DNA of 64,000 nt from Perkinsus marinus ATCC 50983 (lineage: Eukaryota > Perkinsozoa > Perkinsida > Perkinsidae): positions 1,015,794 through 1,079,793 of the forward strand of contig NW_003216498.1 in the NCBI RefSeq assembly GCF_000006405.1, in the 5' to 3' direction. Made by a program: the position numbers and the translations under genes. The notes under the pieces were generated by a model that worked only from the letters and a program-made list of their open reading frames with translations, did no database searches and was not told the origin of the DNA. This document shows positions 42,709-57,146 of this stretch, in pieces. Every line of letters begins with the position of its first letter. The stretch's first letter is position 1.

Positions 42709-42988
42709 CGACGTGCTGTCATCTCTTGTGACTGAACCAACGAGCTATAGCTATTAAGAATGAAGCAAGATGTCTTCTGCCAATGATGATGCATGTTATC
42801 GGGGAAAGGGTAATTTCCAGGCAATGTTGAGGATGAGTTGAGTCGATTAAGGCACACGAGAAGTTCCATCTAATTTTCAGAAATCGATCAATGTGGCGCG
42901 CGCGAACTACACATGGTTTCGTTTCGCTCGGGTAGAGTTTCTCGACGTCGATATAGTTACATGATGCTTAAAGCAGTTGTCGTGCTAC

Positions 42989-44504
42989 ATGGCTACCTCC
43001 CACGATGATATGACGGAGGTGGGACTTCGTCTGGCTCGCACTCTCGCGATTAGGGTCTCGGAACGCGGACTGATAGAGAAGACAGGAAGGAATGGTGATA
43101 CTGGGAGGGGACATCTTGACTTATCCTTGTCGACGATGCATAGTTATGATCTTTAGTTACGGGGGAGCAAGTCAAAGCTGTGCTGATGGAGGATCTTGGC
43201 TGGGTGGACGAAGGTTCGATACCCGGCGGCGGCATCTTCCGCAGGGCAATCTCGGTGTTTCAGAGGACCTCCGATCCCATGGGTCGGATGAGGAGGTCGT
43301 CCGCTTGATAAACGAGATCAACAAACCGCTGACTATTCCGGATGAAAGTGAATATGATATCACAGTGGCTATCCGGAAGGGTACTGCCTGCTTGAATGAG
43401 CTCGGTCTCACCAGCGCTGTGCAGTAGGCCAGGATTGGACTTCAACGTCGAGCTCGAGGACTGTCACTAGAACAGGGGATCGGCTACCGGATCGTCTACC
43501 ACCGTTGGTGAAAAAGCCGCGGATCGAGTCTCCTTATAGGGAAGTAGGGGTTTTCATTTTGGCAGAGGGGGGTTATCGATATCGATGCTATCAGGTTGTA
43601 GAACTTGTTCGCGATGCTTTTTGCGGATCGGACCGGGTTGATGTCACTGAAGCAAGCCAGAGTATGGTGCTCATGCAGCTGAAGGCCCTCAAGCATCCCG
43701 ATCCGTACATACGGCATATCATTCGTGATCTGGCCTCATCGGTATGTATTGAAGCATAGAGCAATGGTGTAGTCATTCCATGGTCCAGGTCCAGTCTAAT
43801 CAGCGGTGTGGACCTCTGAATCTGCTCCTAGGGCATCTCAGGTTGGTACACACTCTTACGGCGAAGGTAGTCCAGGTGGAGAAGGACTGTGCTGATGCTG
43901 CATGGAAGTGCTTCATAGCTGTACTGACTTGTTGAGGGCAGTAGTTCTACTCTGCACACTGGTGGTGGCTCAGATATGCACCTCGCTCTGCGTCTCTCAG
44001 TCCGTCCTAGTGGAATCAACGGTTGCTGAACAGGTGGTGATGGGAAGGCTCATCCACGCCGCTGAGTTTGTCTCCTGTTAGTTTCATCTCCGTGGCGGTG
44101 CGGCGATGCTCCTCCATTTTATTCTCAGCAAGAAACTAGCTTCACAGCGGCTCACTGACCTCTACCTTTCGGGCATAGCACAAGTGCTCCTCTCTGCTTT
44201 GCGGGGACTTGCTACCAGTGACTTGTCGGACTCCAAAGTCGTCTTGCAAAGGATGGGTGTGTGTTATGGCTCTATGGAGTTCCTCATGACTTGCGGTCTA
44301 ACGCTGGATCCGGGCGCCATAGGGTTGGTGGAAAAAGTCCTGAGGCGTCTCGATGGTGCTGATCCTGAACTCGCACAAGCGGCGTTCGTTCTTCGATATG
44401 AGGTAGCGTGGAGGACTCAAGCACCATTTGGGAAAAGGAAGCTACCAGTACCTGCAGTGCCTTCTCGGATGGCGTCGACAAATCCGGGCGAGGTGCTCAT
44501 TTGA
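42989..44504 (+). CDS. hypothetical helical protein (multi-exon)
   Basis: Not recognised. ATG 42989 (MATSHDDMTEVGLRLARTLA), joined in frame at a 43095-43262 intron to EDLRSHGSDEEVVRLINEIN. Later exons include YQVVELVRDAFCGSDRVDV, LKALKHPDPYIRHIIRDLAS, LTAKVVQVEKDCADAAWKCF and SGIAQVLLSALRGLATSDL, all amphipathic helices, ending with a stop at 44502-44504. It resembles helical-repeat proteins in general; no catalytic motif. The first intron contains a perfect B box. The gene ends 93 bp before the IMPDH start, on the same strand. Confidence 0.5.
43213..43223 (+). other. perfect B box in an intron
   Basis: GGTTCGATACC inside the 168-nt first intron of the helical-protein gene, followed by CGGCGGCGGCATC. 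No tRNA fold found. Confidence 0.5.
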
Positions 44505-44597
44505 ATTTTCCAATTATAAAATAGTCAATGCTCATTTTGTTAGCGGAGCGGAGCAGCGGTTGGTTTTCCTCTGTAGACGTATTTCCTTGACATTTGA

Positions 44598-47002
<2,405 letters not shown>

Positions 47003-47763
47003 GAGTGACTATAAATGTTCATTATATAAACTTCTCCTCGATACGGAGGGTTGTTTCCTTCCACATACCCCTAGCGGTGGGTCAATCAATAATCATCAGC
47101 CAACGAGAGCAGACAATCAGTATCTAGGAATATCGTTGTTGGGGACTTTTTGTTCGGGAGTAGAAGGCGTCGGGTCACTTCTTATCTTCCTGATTGTGTG
47201 GCTCCATCAGTGCAGAATGTGTTGGCCTCAGCGAGGAATTCGAGCTAGTTCGTGTCATTGTACGAGGCATCACACCTTTCCTTCTCTTTCTTCCCGGCCG
47301 AGAGGCAGTTGTTTACCTCCGGTATGCTCTGCGTTTAAAGACCAGTCACGAGAGGTTAAATTCCTTGCACTTGCCGAAAGCTACGAATCACGGACGTGGT
47401 GCACGGATTCCGTGGTGTGGTTTTTGGCCACTGCCCCTCCCAAACTCGCAGATCAGAGGTTTCAGTGAGTCATTAGTGAATGGAAGCACAATTGCGGCAT
47501 TGATAATCTTGAAAAATCTATACTTCTAATAGCAATGCGAATTTTGCACGCGTGCGCCCCTTGGTTACTCGCGCGTCGTCGCCGTCATTTATCGAGTGTC
47601 GAGCGGTTAGACATGCTAATCGACGACTTTCTATTCGGTCGCTCCATGGCCCATAGCTGACACTCGAAGGATTGAAAACAAATGGTGGCTCGCGATCAGG
47701 CATATCGAGTGACACGCGGCGAGTGTGACGAGGCGATAATGACTTGAGAAATAGGCAGAAGTG
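47003..47763. other. intergenic stretch
   Basis: No gene recognised between IMPDH and U6. Several open frames here lack starts, splice sites or family signals. Confidence 0.4.
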
Positions 47764-47815
47764 AAAAAACTTTTTACACTTCTCGATTTGTGCGTGTCAT
47801 CCTTGCGCAGGGGCC

Positions 47816-47847
<32 letters not shown>

Positions 47848-47870
47848 TCGGATACCCCCGAAGGGGTCCA
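47764..47870 (-). ncRNA. U6: U6 spliceosomal snRNA
   Basis: Catalytic RNA of the spliceosome, Pol III transcribed. Read on the minus strand: 5' hairpin GGACCCCTTCGGGGG, AAAATTGGAACGATACAGAGAAGATTAGCATGG (split blocks; contains the invariant ACAGAGA box), then CCCCTGCGCAAGGATGACACGC with the AGC-type catalytic region, and a T6 terminator at 47764-47769. Length about 106 nt, as expected. A TATGATATG element lies about 25-30 bp upstream and may act as the TATA box. No intron. Confidence 0.95.
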
Positions 47871-48259
47871 GCTAAAACTGTACACAACACAGTCATATCA
47901 TACAAAGCACGGTAGGTCACAGGAGTTGTGGTATGACAAAGCCATCACACAATTGAATTGTCTCCCATACACAGCGCGATTCACCATCTTCTGATGGGAT
48001 TACGCTGCCGTCTATCAGCCTGTTCACCACTAATATCGAGAGATGAGGCTGCGGTACAAGGGAGAGCTACTACCATACATGGCAGAGACGTTCCCACAAA
48101 GCTAGGGTAACTTCCTGACAGCTGAAATCACTTGAATACCCACACCCCTACTTGAATGTTTCCCTTTACACTGACTAACACGGACCAGATCAAATCGGAG
48201 GAAACCGCAGCAAAATATCCATCCCAATTGGTGCACTTCTGAGTCCATATTTCGATCAA

Positions 48260-50036
48260 TACCTCCACGAATTACTGGTAATCATCACTGCTCATAGCAT
48301 AGCCTAGACGTAAGTGCCCAGGGGAAGCATCGCGTTTCTCGTAGTTCGCATACATCACACTCCCTGGTCCGTTTGAGTATTGTACCTGTCAGGGTTTCTA
48401 ATGGCCGAGATGATGCAGAACTGCAGATCCCACTACTTGCGCGTTGTGCTCCAATTCTACAGGAGATTTTCCGAGTCCAGTCAACCAACCCCACAAGCCC
48501 TTCGAACTATCAGGGCGAGTTCGCGCACTGACGCGGTACCTACAGTCGACCCCTCAACGAGATAAAGGATGGGCAACGACTCTTACAAGGCATCGACGCT
48601 ATCGACTGGCTTGGCTCGTGCAGTGAGACGTCCCTCCAATTCGCCACCAGAAGAAAGACGAGCGCCTCCCTCTATGCCCTGACCAGGGAGGAATCAACCG
48701 AAGAGTTCGAGACTAAACCTACGAATGGCTTCTTCGAGTCGTAACCACCATCAATGATGGAACGACTATAAGAGGTATACCAATCGGGATCAACTAAGGA
48801 AAGCATCAATACCGATGAAATACAACGGCGTAACACATTTACATTTCTCCGCACCGCCCTTGGACAGGAAGCCGTAGGGATTCGCAATAGGGGCCTGGAT
48901 ACCCGCCTCCGCCTGAACAATGTGGACACATATTTTCTCATCACGATCCTACTGTCATCATTACTCTGTCATTGTCCCTCACCCACTGAGCTTGAAGTCG
49001 GTGTTTTAGCTGTCCGTCGTTGGTACTACCAGTGATGTCGTACCTATCATCACAAGGGACATCAAATATCACCAATCGGCTACTGTGTCACCTCGCAGCC
49101 TTGCCGTTACCGCCGTTCCACAGCTTAGATAGCTTCCCGAAGTATCCGTCGTTGCTAGACCAGCCCGCGGTACCGGCCAACTAAGTGATGATGATAATGC
49201 TCGCGATTCAACGCTACAAGGCCGCCTACTGTGCCATCTGGAACTGTATTGGAGTACTGAAGAGCGAGCTGCTGATCACTGTTGAGGGCACCCTCAATGG
49301 CGCCAAGTCCTGAATGATAGCAGAAAATATGGAAGGACCACAGGCATCAATCTTACCTTTGCCAGGCAAATTATAGAGGTAGTCGGCCGCCCACGCGTCC
49401 TTGCCATTACCTAGCAGAACAACGAGTATTCAACAACATCACAAGCAGTAGGGAGAGAACAAGTCAATTGGAATCTATCGATGCTCAGTCGAAAGTACAG
49501 GGGAATAAGAGCAAGGGTAGAGGAACAGGTACTCACCAGTAAGCGTGAGATCACCAAGCTGTTTATGGCTGTATCGGTGCTGCCAGGTTTGCTCACGGTC
49601 TGTGTTGACTAGAGGGTCATTGAGGAAATCCCTGAGCTCTCCTGATACTTCCCCACCAACGGAGGAACTGAACATAACCAAAATATGATGGAGGCGCCCA
49701 AGCGATGAAAGCCTACCTGCTGACCATTTCCGGACGAGACCAATCGGAATCGTTATCGGAGCCAAACAGCCACAGCGGAGCGACGGTGGTGACCTGATGG
49801 GACGTTCGTTGTCCAGCGAGAGGAGCTTCCGACTTCCAACGTTACCAATAGTCCGCAAGCATAGATGAGGCCGACCAGAAGGCCCAACGATCTCAGACGT
49901 CTCCTCTTCTCTGTTTTACTCTCAGGATGACCACGTTGAACAGCCGCTGTAGACCTCACCATTCCACAATAAATGACCACTATAATTATCAGCCTCATAC
50001 CACTCCTCCAGCAACACAAGATCCTCGGCATAATGC
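48260..50036 (-). CDS. probable secreted protein, unidentified
   Basis: Not recognised. A plausible start near 50036 gives a signal peptide (MRLIIIVVIYCGMVRSTA, preceded by a short basic leader) followed by a hydrophilic region. Downstream frames contain LRDFLNDPLVNTDREQTWQH, GNGKDAWAADYLYNLPGKG and SSNDGYFGKLSKLWNGGNG, with two NDG-type repeats. Consensus short introns are present, but I could not carry one frame through the gene. It could be a secreted hydrolase or lectin-like protein; some exons may be wrong. Coordinates are approximate. Confidence 0.35.
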
Positions 50037-50156
50037 GCAGTGGAGATAACGTATTATGGTACAGAGAAACTACCACTCAAAAGTTAGAAAAAACCCAGCC
50101 TCTTAAGCTGCCTCCCCTATCAACTTTAGGATGGATTTTCCATCTTCCCCTCCCCT

Positions 50157-50167
50157 GGAATCGAACC
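50157..50167 (-). other. perfect B box, intergenic
   Basis: GGTTCGATTCC on the minus strand, preceded by GGAGGTCCCG as in the epimerase intron copy. No full tRNA fold. Confidence 0.5.
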
Positions 50168-50267
50168 CGGGACCTCCGCTAGGTCTCTCAATTTCGATAC
50201 TCCCCAGCATGCTGCTGCTGATGACATCCTTAAACCCACCTTTCTCAAGAGCTCCTCAGAGGCCGAT

Positions 50268-51198
50268 CTAGACGATCCTTCGAGCGTTGGTTATCTCCTC
50301 TATCCACGCGATAGCCTGTCGTTGCTCATAATGAGCTGCCTGCGCTGTGAGCCGGAGCTGATCCACTTCACCCTGTAGCAAAATTATGCAAGTACTTTCT
50401 AAGACGACGATGCTCAATCCAGCTCCATACGTATCACCAACGTCATGCCATGTGTCAATCAAACGTCGGTCAAAAACTTGATGTGTTTGTACCGTCTGCC
50501 GTGCTCGCCTGGCGGAGAGTTCCAGGCTCGATATTTTCCATTGGAAAACAGTTTCCTGCGCATATAATTGTTAGGAACGCATCGCATGGAGCTTTCAATG
50601 TTTAGTGAGTATACCCGCCCATTTAGCATTAAATTGGCTACTTCACCGCGTTCAAAATCTTTAAAGATAAGATTGTGACAAGAATCACAATGTGAAAGAT
50701 AATTCGCTCTAAATGACCCGAGTGCATTATGAAGCTCCGCTAGCCTCCAACAACACGAACAAGCATACAAGGGAAAACGCATGTCCGGATTCACTCATCA
50801 TCATCATCTACCTCATTTATCACCCTTCTATCATTCGTATGACATGTGTCCCCTCTAACCTTCACCGTACAGCCTCGCTCACCCCTGCCTTGTACCAGAC
50901 TGCATGCAAGCAGTGAAGTGTCCGATCGTCCCCATGGCTTTATAGTAATCACCGGCTGTTGTTCAACGCACCTGTGTGGTTCGCGGCGCCGAGGCCTCTC
51001 TCCTCCCACCTCCATGTGTCGTCGTCGTTTCGTGAATTTTTTATAGAGCTCTTCTTCGCTAGAACTACTACTATCGAACATACTCTTCGATGACTCAAGC
51101 GCAGGAACATCCCCTCTCGGAAGGAGGTGTCGCTGTGCTACCACACAGGGCCTGGCCTCTAGGCCTCTAATAGGGGGGCGTGGCGCTGTATATGTCAT
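50268..51198 (-). CDS. hypothetical protein with acidic and basic low-complexity regions
   Basis: ATG 51198. The first exon is rich in Ser then Glu (FDSSSSSEEELYKKF) followed by basic runs (KRRRHMEVGGERPRRREPHR), a typical nuclear phosphoprotein composition. A later exon holds a CXXC pair (HCDSCHNLIFKDFERGE) and RVYSLN. The last frame is helical (LTAQAAHYEQRQAIAWIEEI). Introns link these but are not all resolved. No family recognised. Confidence 0.4.
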
Positions 51199-51351
51199 CA
51201 GCCGAGTAACGACCGGAGACTACCTACTTACGATAGAGGGGTCATTGACTGGTTTCCGCGCTGGAAACGGCCACATATTATTGGCACGGAGAGGGTCAGT
51301 TGGAGCTTCTTCATCAGGCGCTAGCTGGCGAGGTCTTACCTGAGTCATGCC

Positions 51352-51492
51352 GACTGCCGACGAATATACCTTTGGTTTCCTCAGGTGAGCTCAGGAGTTT
51401 CCTCACTATACCATGAAAGTTCACAGATTCTCCAACACTGCAAATTTTCATATTGTCACCAATACACGTAGTTGACCATGTGCATATTTCCC
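51352..51492 (-). mobile_element. MITE family 1, copy C
   Basis: On the minus strand: CAGTGTTGGGAAATATGCAC, ATGGTCAACTACGTGTATTG, GTGACAATATGAAAATTTG, a second internal CAGTGTTGGAGAA, then GTGAGGAAACTCCTGAGCTC and ACCTGAGGAAACC. The internal second end suggests a nested or compound copy. The outer right end (minus sense) is decayed, so no clear target duplication. Confidence 0.75.
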
Positions 51493-51973
51493 AACACTGC
51501 ACGAGTAAGGATCAACGCTAAGTAGACCATCAAGTACTACACTCCTTCCTTGGTGGTTTGTCCCTCTCCCTGCATTCTCACCGCGACGTGGGGTGTGCAG
51601 ATGTTGTGATGAGCCTTTGACTAGTAAGAAGGGCGCATTGGGGAGCGACATATCAAACTTTATGACTGGAAACAGCTGGCTGTCCGAACCAACAAGGGAA
51701 GACTCGGAAACAATCACTTGCAATGTCTGTAGGGAAACGGCTTTTCTGCCGCTTATCGAGGCTTCCGAACTACCCCGACCTTGGCGGCTCGGAGTATCTG
51801 AAAAGAGGAACGCTCCGCACCTCCACAGTGCTGAGCCGTGCGCTCCTGACTGGACCACATGGGCCACTTCCCCTGCCGTCTGATGACAGGACGAATAACC
51901 CTGACCAGCATACATACGGTCGGGGCCAACCTCATGTTGGGGTCCTCCTTGGCAATATCATTAAGGTTCTATT

Positions 51974-52430
51974 CTATCTACTCTCAATGAATATATCAAT
52001 TACGCCTAACGCACCATCAGTAAGCGATGCCTTAGCCCTATCAATGTTGTCAGCCACATCAAACATGTCCTCTTGTTTATACCATATTTCCAGGGATTTC
52101 CCATCTACAGGACCATGTTCTCGCCCAAACGGCTCCAGAGCCGTGTAGATGGTATCCCTTAGTGCCTTGAATAGAATCATGCTTGCACGCGTGCACTTTC
52201 TCTTTGGTTTCGTGAGTCTTCTCATCGATCTTAGCCAAAGCCTTGGTCACCACCATCACACGCCTTTCTCCAAAACGGCAATTCTCTGCTGACTTTGCGA
52301 TATCCTTTCAGCGACTCCAGGCAACACCACCTCGGGAGGCCTCGGTCCGGGTTGGGATCAACCTTGCTCGCAGATTCCTCAGCACCCCTACCAAAACCGA
52401 CAGCGATCGAGATGGGAGTTCCCCCTTAGG
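51974..52430 (-). CDS. hypothetical protein fragment
   Basis: The minus frame ending at 51974 reads FKALRDTIYTALEPFGREHG, then KSLEIWYKQEDMFDVADNID, protein-like in composition. An upstream frame (LPGVAERISQSQQRIAVLEK) may be the preceding exon. Junctions not resolved; family unknown. Confidence 0.35.
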
Positions 52431-52440
52431 TTTCTACTAA

Positions 52441-52730
52441 ATTACTTGACTCGACTGAGAAGCCCCATTGTCGGACGCGTGCCTAGAGAAGATCCTCCGG
52501 CCCACTGCCGCCAAGCAAGGCGTTATACCCCTAACCCGCGCTATAGCAAAAAGTTGTTGCAACCCAGAAGCGCTTGTAATCGAGGAAAAACCAGTCCTGG
52601 TCGCTTATTGGGACCCTCCCTCCTGACCACTGTAGTGAACACAACCCTATAATATATTCAGTGTCGTGCCCAGGTTAGAAGCATAACGTCATCCCCCTGC
52701 GAAAGGTGGTGATAATAGTGTATCCGCTTC
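52441..52730. other. intergenic stretch
   Basis: Nothing recognised; 3' flank of RPS6. Confidence 0.5.
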
Positions 52731-53661
52731 TTAAGCCCTCTTGGCCTTCACCGCCTTCTTCTTGGCAAGCTCAGAGGCCCACTTAGCACGCTGCTCGTTG
52801 TGGTACTCAGCCAGTCTGACTTGGTACTTAGCAGCCTCCTCACGCGACTGGAGGACCTTCTTGATGGTGGTGTTGCGGATGTGCCTCTTGCGCTGCAGGG
52901 TCTGGGGAGTGATCAAACGCTGGATCTTGGGGGCCTTGGTCTTGCGGCCAGTATCCCTGCGGACAACGAACTTGCGGATATCATCCTCCTTGGTGAGACC
53001 GAAGAGCTTGCGAATGTGGTTGGCCCTCTTGGGTCCGAGGCGACGAGGCCTGCTGTCGTCGGTCAAACCGGCAATCTCAGCCTGAAAGAGAAACGTGAGC
53101 AAAGCAATGGCGATAGGAAGAGGCGGCAAGCTTACATCGCCCTTCTTGACGAGGACAAGGTTGAGGACAGAAAGGTCCTGGCCGACGATGCAACCACGGA
53201 CGGACTTGCGCTTGCGCTCACCGTCACGACGAGGGCGGTAGCAAGACATACCCTTCTGGAAAAGGAGTCTGACACGGTTGTTGGTCTGAAAAAGGAAGAG
53301 AGCATGTAAAGACGATATAGAAGTGCCACAACGCATAGGAGGACCCTTAGTACCAGGACACCCTGCTTCATAGGGAAACCCTGCTTATCGTTACCACCGG
53401 AGATACGGAAGATGTAACCTTGGAACTCGTCACCAAGAGATTCACCAGGGACCTCAGCGGAGATACCTACCATAAAAGTCTTATCGCATCTATTCGACAC
53501 ACGGCAGACGTAGGTAGTCCATGGCAGAGGACTCGAGAGGCCAGCGAGGTAATCGACAGTCCCCAATTACGCTTATCGAAGAAAGGCAAGAGCTTCTTGT
53601 CATCATCGATATCGATGCACTTCTGCAATCCAGTGCTGGGGTTAGCGATATTGATCTTCAT
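52731..53661 (-). CDS. RPS6: 40S ribosomal protein S6e
   Basis: Small-subunit ribosomal protein. ATG 53661 ([19 protein letters not shown]). Exons join to [70 protein letters not shown], then [20 protein letters not shown] and [20 protein letters not shown], all in family order. It ends KKAVKAKRA; the long Ser-rich tail phosphorylated in animals is absent. Introns range from about 55 to 130 nt. It starts 159 bp from NOP56 on the other strand. Confidence 0.96.
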
Positions 53662-53820
53662 GGTGGCTGGGCAGGCCGACTATGCTCGAGAGGTGGGATC
53701 AAGGCCTTTATCGATCAAACTCACAGCCGTTAGGGCGAGCGAGATTTGAAAATCGCGGAGCGAAGCTCGACTTGCACCAGCCGCCGGTGAGTAGATTCTC
53801 CTCCTTCTCCTTTATAGTTT
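53662..53820. promoter_or_regulatory. shared RPS6/NOP56 divergent promoter region
   Basis: Only 159 bp separate the ATG codons of two divergently transcribed ribosome-production genes, so both promoters must lie here. No TATA box was recognised. Confidence 0.6.
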
Positions 53821-56143
53821 ATGATGAGTATCGACCTCTACCTACTGTCAGAGACAGCCTCTGGGTATGCTCTATTCGTACGTGACCAGTACGATGAGCT
53901 TGGAAACATTGATGATGGGGCCGCTCAGACTGACAGCATCAAGGACTTCATGAGGTGAGGGTTGGGGGAATGAGGAGACGATGGAGGGGAAGGGGGAAAA
54001 CGATCGAAGGCAGAATGATCGTTTTCTTGTAGTCTTGTGAAGCTCCGAGCCTTTCTGCCATTCACCTCGGCTGAGGTCGCCCTTTCCAATATCAACGCCA
54101 TCGTGGCTGGTAAGGGATGGTCACCACCACCGTACTGAACGGTGTCGGCTTCAGGGGAGTGCACGGAGGAGTTGAGGGACTTCTTGTCGATGCATTTGAC
54201 GCAGAGTAAGAAAAAGAAGAAGGCGGCTGCGTACAAGTTGGGCGTTGCCGACCCCAAGCTCGGCGATTCTCTCAATGAGCTCGGCTTCCAGGTTCGTCCC
54301 TACCACACCTTTGTTTCATCGTAGATGCACCGTCATCAGGTCACCTACTCACAGTCTGTAAGGGACATGCTACGTGGATGCCGTCAACACGTAGCCAAGA
54401 TGGTCAAGATGGACGAGTCCGATCTTGACAAGGCTAGGTAGCCAGGGCATGCTTTCCTCGATAGCTAAGAACGTTGAGGCAGGTGTGGTTTGGGCCACGC
54501 CTATTCTCGTAACAAGATGCAGTTCGACCCGAACCGTCAGGATAAGCCCATTATCAATGCCATTGCTATCCTCGATGGTCTTGACAAGAACATCAACACC
54601 TTTGCCATGCGCGTTAGAGAATGGTAGGTTCTTCTAGCCTCCATCATCGTCACTGGTAGGCATCGCACAGTGAAACATAGGTATTCATGGCACTTCCCCG
54701 AGATGGCCAAGATCGTCACTGATAATGAGGTCTTTGCCAAGCTGGCTTGCCTTATCCGACTCAAGGACGATTTCGACTGGGATAACAGGATGCCTGAGGT
54801 AAGCCGTTGGCGAATCCTTCTGCACTATCCTCTCCTATACTACCTCCAGGTGATAGAGGCTTGCGGTGGCGACGAGGAGACTGCTAAGGAGCTTGAGAAG
54901 GCTTGTCGCACGTCAATGGGCCAGGACATAGTGGAGATGGACATGGCCAACATCGAGCACTTTGCCGAGCAGGTACATATCCTGTCACTAAATTCGCCTT
55001 AGTATCTTCATCATGTCGTTATTAGGTCATCTCTCTGTCGGAGATGCGTCGCAACCTCACCGACTACCTCCATGGCAAGATGGACGTTGTGGCACCCAAC
55101 CTAGCCGCTCTCATTGGGGACACTGTTGGCGCTAGGCTCATATCACACGCTGGCTCCCTCACTAATCTGGTATGTCATATCGTAACAGCTCCCTAGGCGA
55201 TGATGGCCGCCAGCAACAACAGATTTATGATGCAATGAGAAAACCAAAAGCTGAGCCAGGGATGCTTTTAGTATAACGCGCGTCGGACTCTCATCGGAAT
55301 ACTAGACGTGCTAGAGCTGTCTTTAGCCGTAGAGGGGAGGTTTCTTGTGATAGGCTAAGTACCCTGCCTCTACTGTGCAAATTCTGGGTGCTGAGAAGGC
55401 GCTTTTCCGTGCCCTCAAGACTAAGGGTAACACCCCTAAATATGGTCTTATCTACAACTCTACCTTCATCGGTAAGGCCAACCAGAAGAACAAGGGACGG
55501 ATATCTAGGTAGGTGCTGGGTAGGCATGCGGCGCACAGCGAAGGATTCTCACTCTGCTGCTGTTTGAAAGGTATCTCGCTAATAAGTGCTCCCTTGCTTC
55601 CCGTATCGATTGCTTTTCGGACCAGCCCGTCGGAGCCAATGAAGCGTAGGTCCACTTGATGCTCTTGTCTGTATCGGTCTGTTTCAGTTGCACTGTATTC
55701 GGTGAGAAGATGCGAGACCAGGTAGAGGAGAGGCTCCGATACCTCTCCACTGAGGGTGTTAAGCCTAAGAGGAACGTTGATGTAAGGCGGCGGTAGGTCG
55801 ACCAGGTCGGGAATAGTGTCCTTACTGTAGGTCATGCGTGAGGCCATGAAGGAGGTTGAGGAGATCCAAGAGAACCAGAAGGAGGCCCCTCCTGCCGCGG
55901 AAGAGGAGGCGCCTGCCGCTGTAGAGGAGGAAGTTGTGGAGAAAAAGAAGAAGTCGAAGAAGGCCAAGAAAGAAAAGAAGCGGAAACACGCTGAAGTTGA
56001 GGAGGAGGAGGAAGAAGAGGCTGCTGAGCCTGAGGAGGAGGTAAGGAAGATATCGGATAGTGGGTGTTGTATGTGGTTCATTTCAGGAGTCTCCTAAGAA
56101 AAAGCATAAGCATAAAAAGGCCAAGAAGCACAGCACCGAGTAG
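53821..56143 (+). CDS. NOP56: nucleolar protein NOP56
   Basis: Core protein of box C/D snoRNPs, needed for rRNA 2'-O-methylation and processing in the nucleolus. ATG 53821. Spliced exons show an N-terminal domain ([16 protein letters not shown]), [20 protein letters not shown], a coiled-coil region ([20 protein letters not shown]), then the Nop domain: [60 protein letters not shown] and [20 protein letters not shown]. It ends with Glu/Lys runs ([16 protein letters not shown]) and KKHSTE, TAG 56141-56143. [28 protein letters not shown] and NTPKYGLI with SRIDCFS favour NOP56 over NOP58. Confidence 0.94.
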
Positions 56144-57146
56144 TGCCTGCTGCTCTTCTCTACAGTGCAGAGATGATGAGTATGGAACCTTACCAACGTT
56201 GAGGCCACTGTCGATCGTCAATACGTATCTCCATCGTCATCATCATCGTCTTCACTTAACGTTAATTGTTACTCTTCTATAATGATCCTAGCTGTCGTCG
56301 AAGGTCCTTCTTCTTCGATTTCGATCACTTTGAACGTGTTGTGTTGTAAGTGAGAGTATAGTGACGTTGTGTGATGAGGCCCCTTGGGCTTACACGGACG
56401 GTGTACTGTAAGGCCTGAGAGTCGATTCTGGCTGTGTTGAGTGCATCGGAAGTCGCGATGAGGACGGGTGGCCGACTGGACTTTCTGAGACTGACAACAA
56501 TCCTTATTAGGAGCAACGGGAGGGGTTTATGCTGTATCATAGACAGGAGCTGGTGATTGAGATAGGCCTGTAGAAGGGGTGGGGACTCCTGGGGAGGAGA
56601 CCTGAGTGAGACCGCTACCAAGGGGTTTGGCACCGGAGTGCATGGTTCACCATCTGGACCAGTGTACCATACGTGAAGGTGAGAACACCTTGGAGTGGTG
56701 GAGTCCAGGAGCAGAGAAGGAGCCTCTCGAAAATACGAAATCTGACCAGGAGCATGGCACTGAGGAGAAGAGCAATGGTCATCCTAACTACACGTCAGTG
56801 GTTGATGTGCCTACACCAGGGCTTTCGACACGAGACGTGTGGAGCGTTGGAGTCACCTCCTCCACCATGATGATGATGACAAGTCGGACAACAGTTCGCT
56901 CTAGGATACGCCTGGAATGGACTGATCGATATGAGGCCAACGTAGACCACCCCTCTTCTTCAGGCATGCTTGCGCGACGGGCGGCAGTCGGGTTCCAGCA
57001 GCAAACTCACATTACTGCTGTCGCTTTTGGACGACGCTATACAACTACCAGATGTGAACCATAGATATGAAACACCTTATTCACCACTGCAAACGCTTAA
57101 CTGCATCAGTCTGTTGTATACTCTACCGGACTCTTTTTGTTAGTCA
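56144..57146. other. stretch with open frames, no supported gene
   Basis: A 152-codon plus frame near 56606 lacks a clear start and family. Otherwise nothing recognised. Confidence 0.35.

Noticed and set aside
47631-47885. Minus-strand protein frame over the U6 locus
   Set aside because: The DNA is plainly U6 snRNA; the frame is a by-product.
50120-50230. tRNA gene around the B box at 50157
   Set aside because: The T stem has a mismatch and no acceptor or anticodon stem can be formed.
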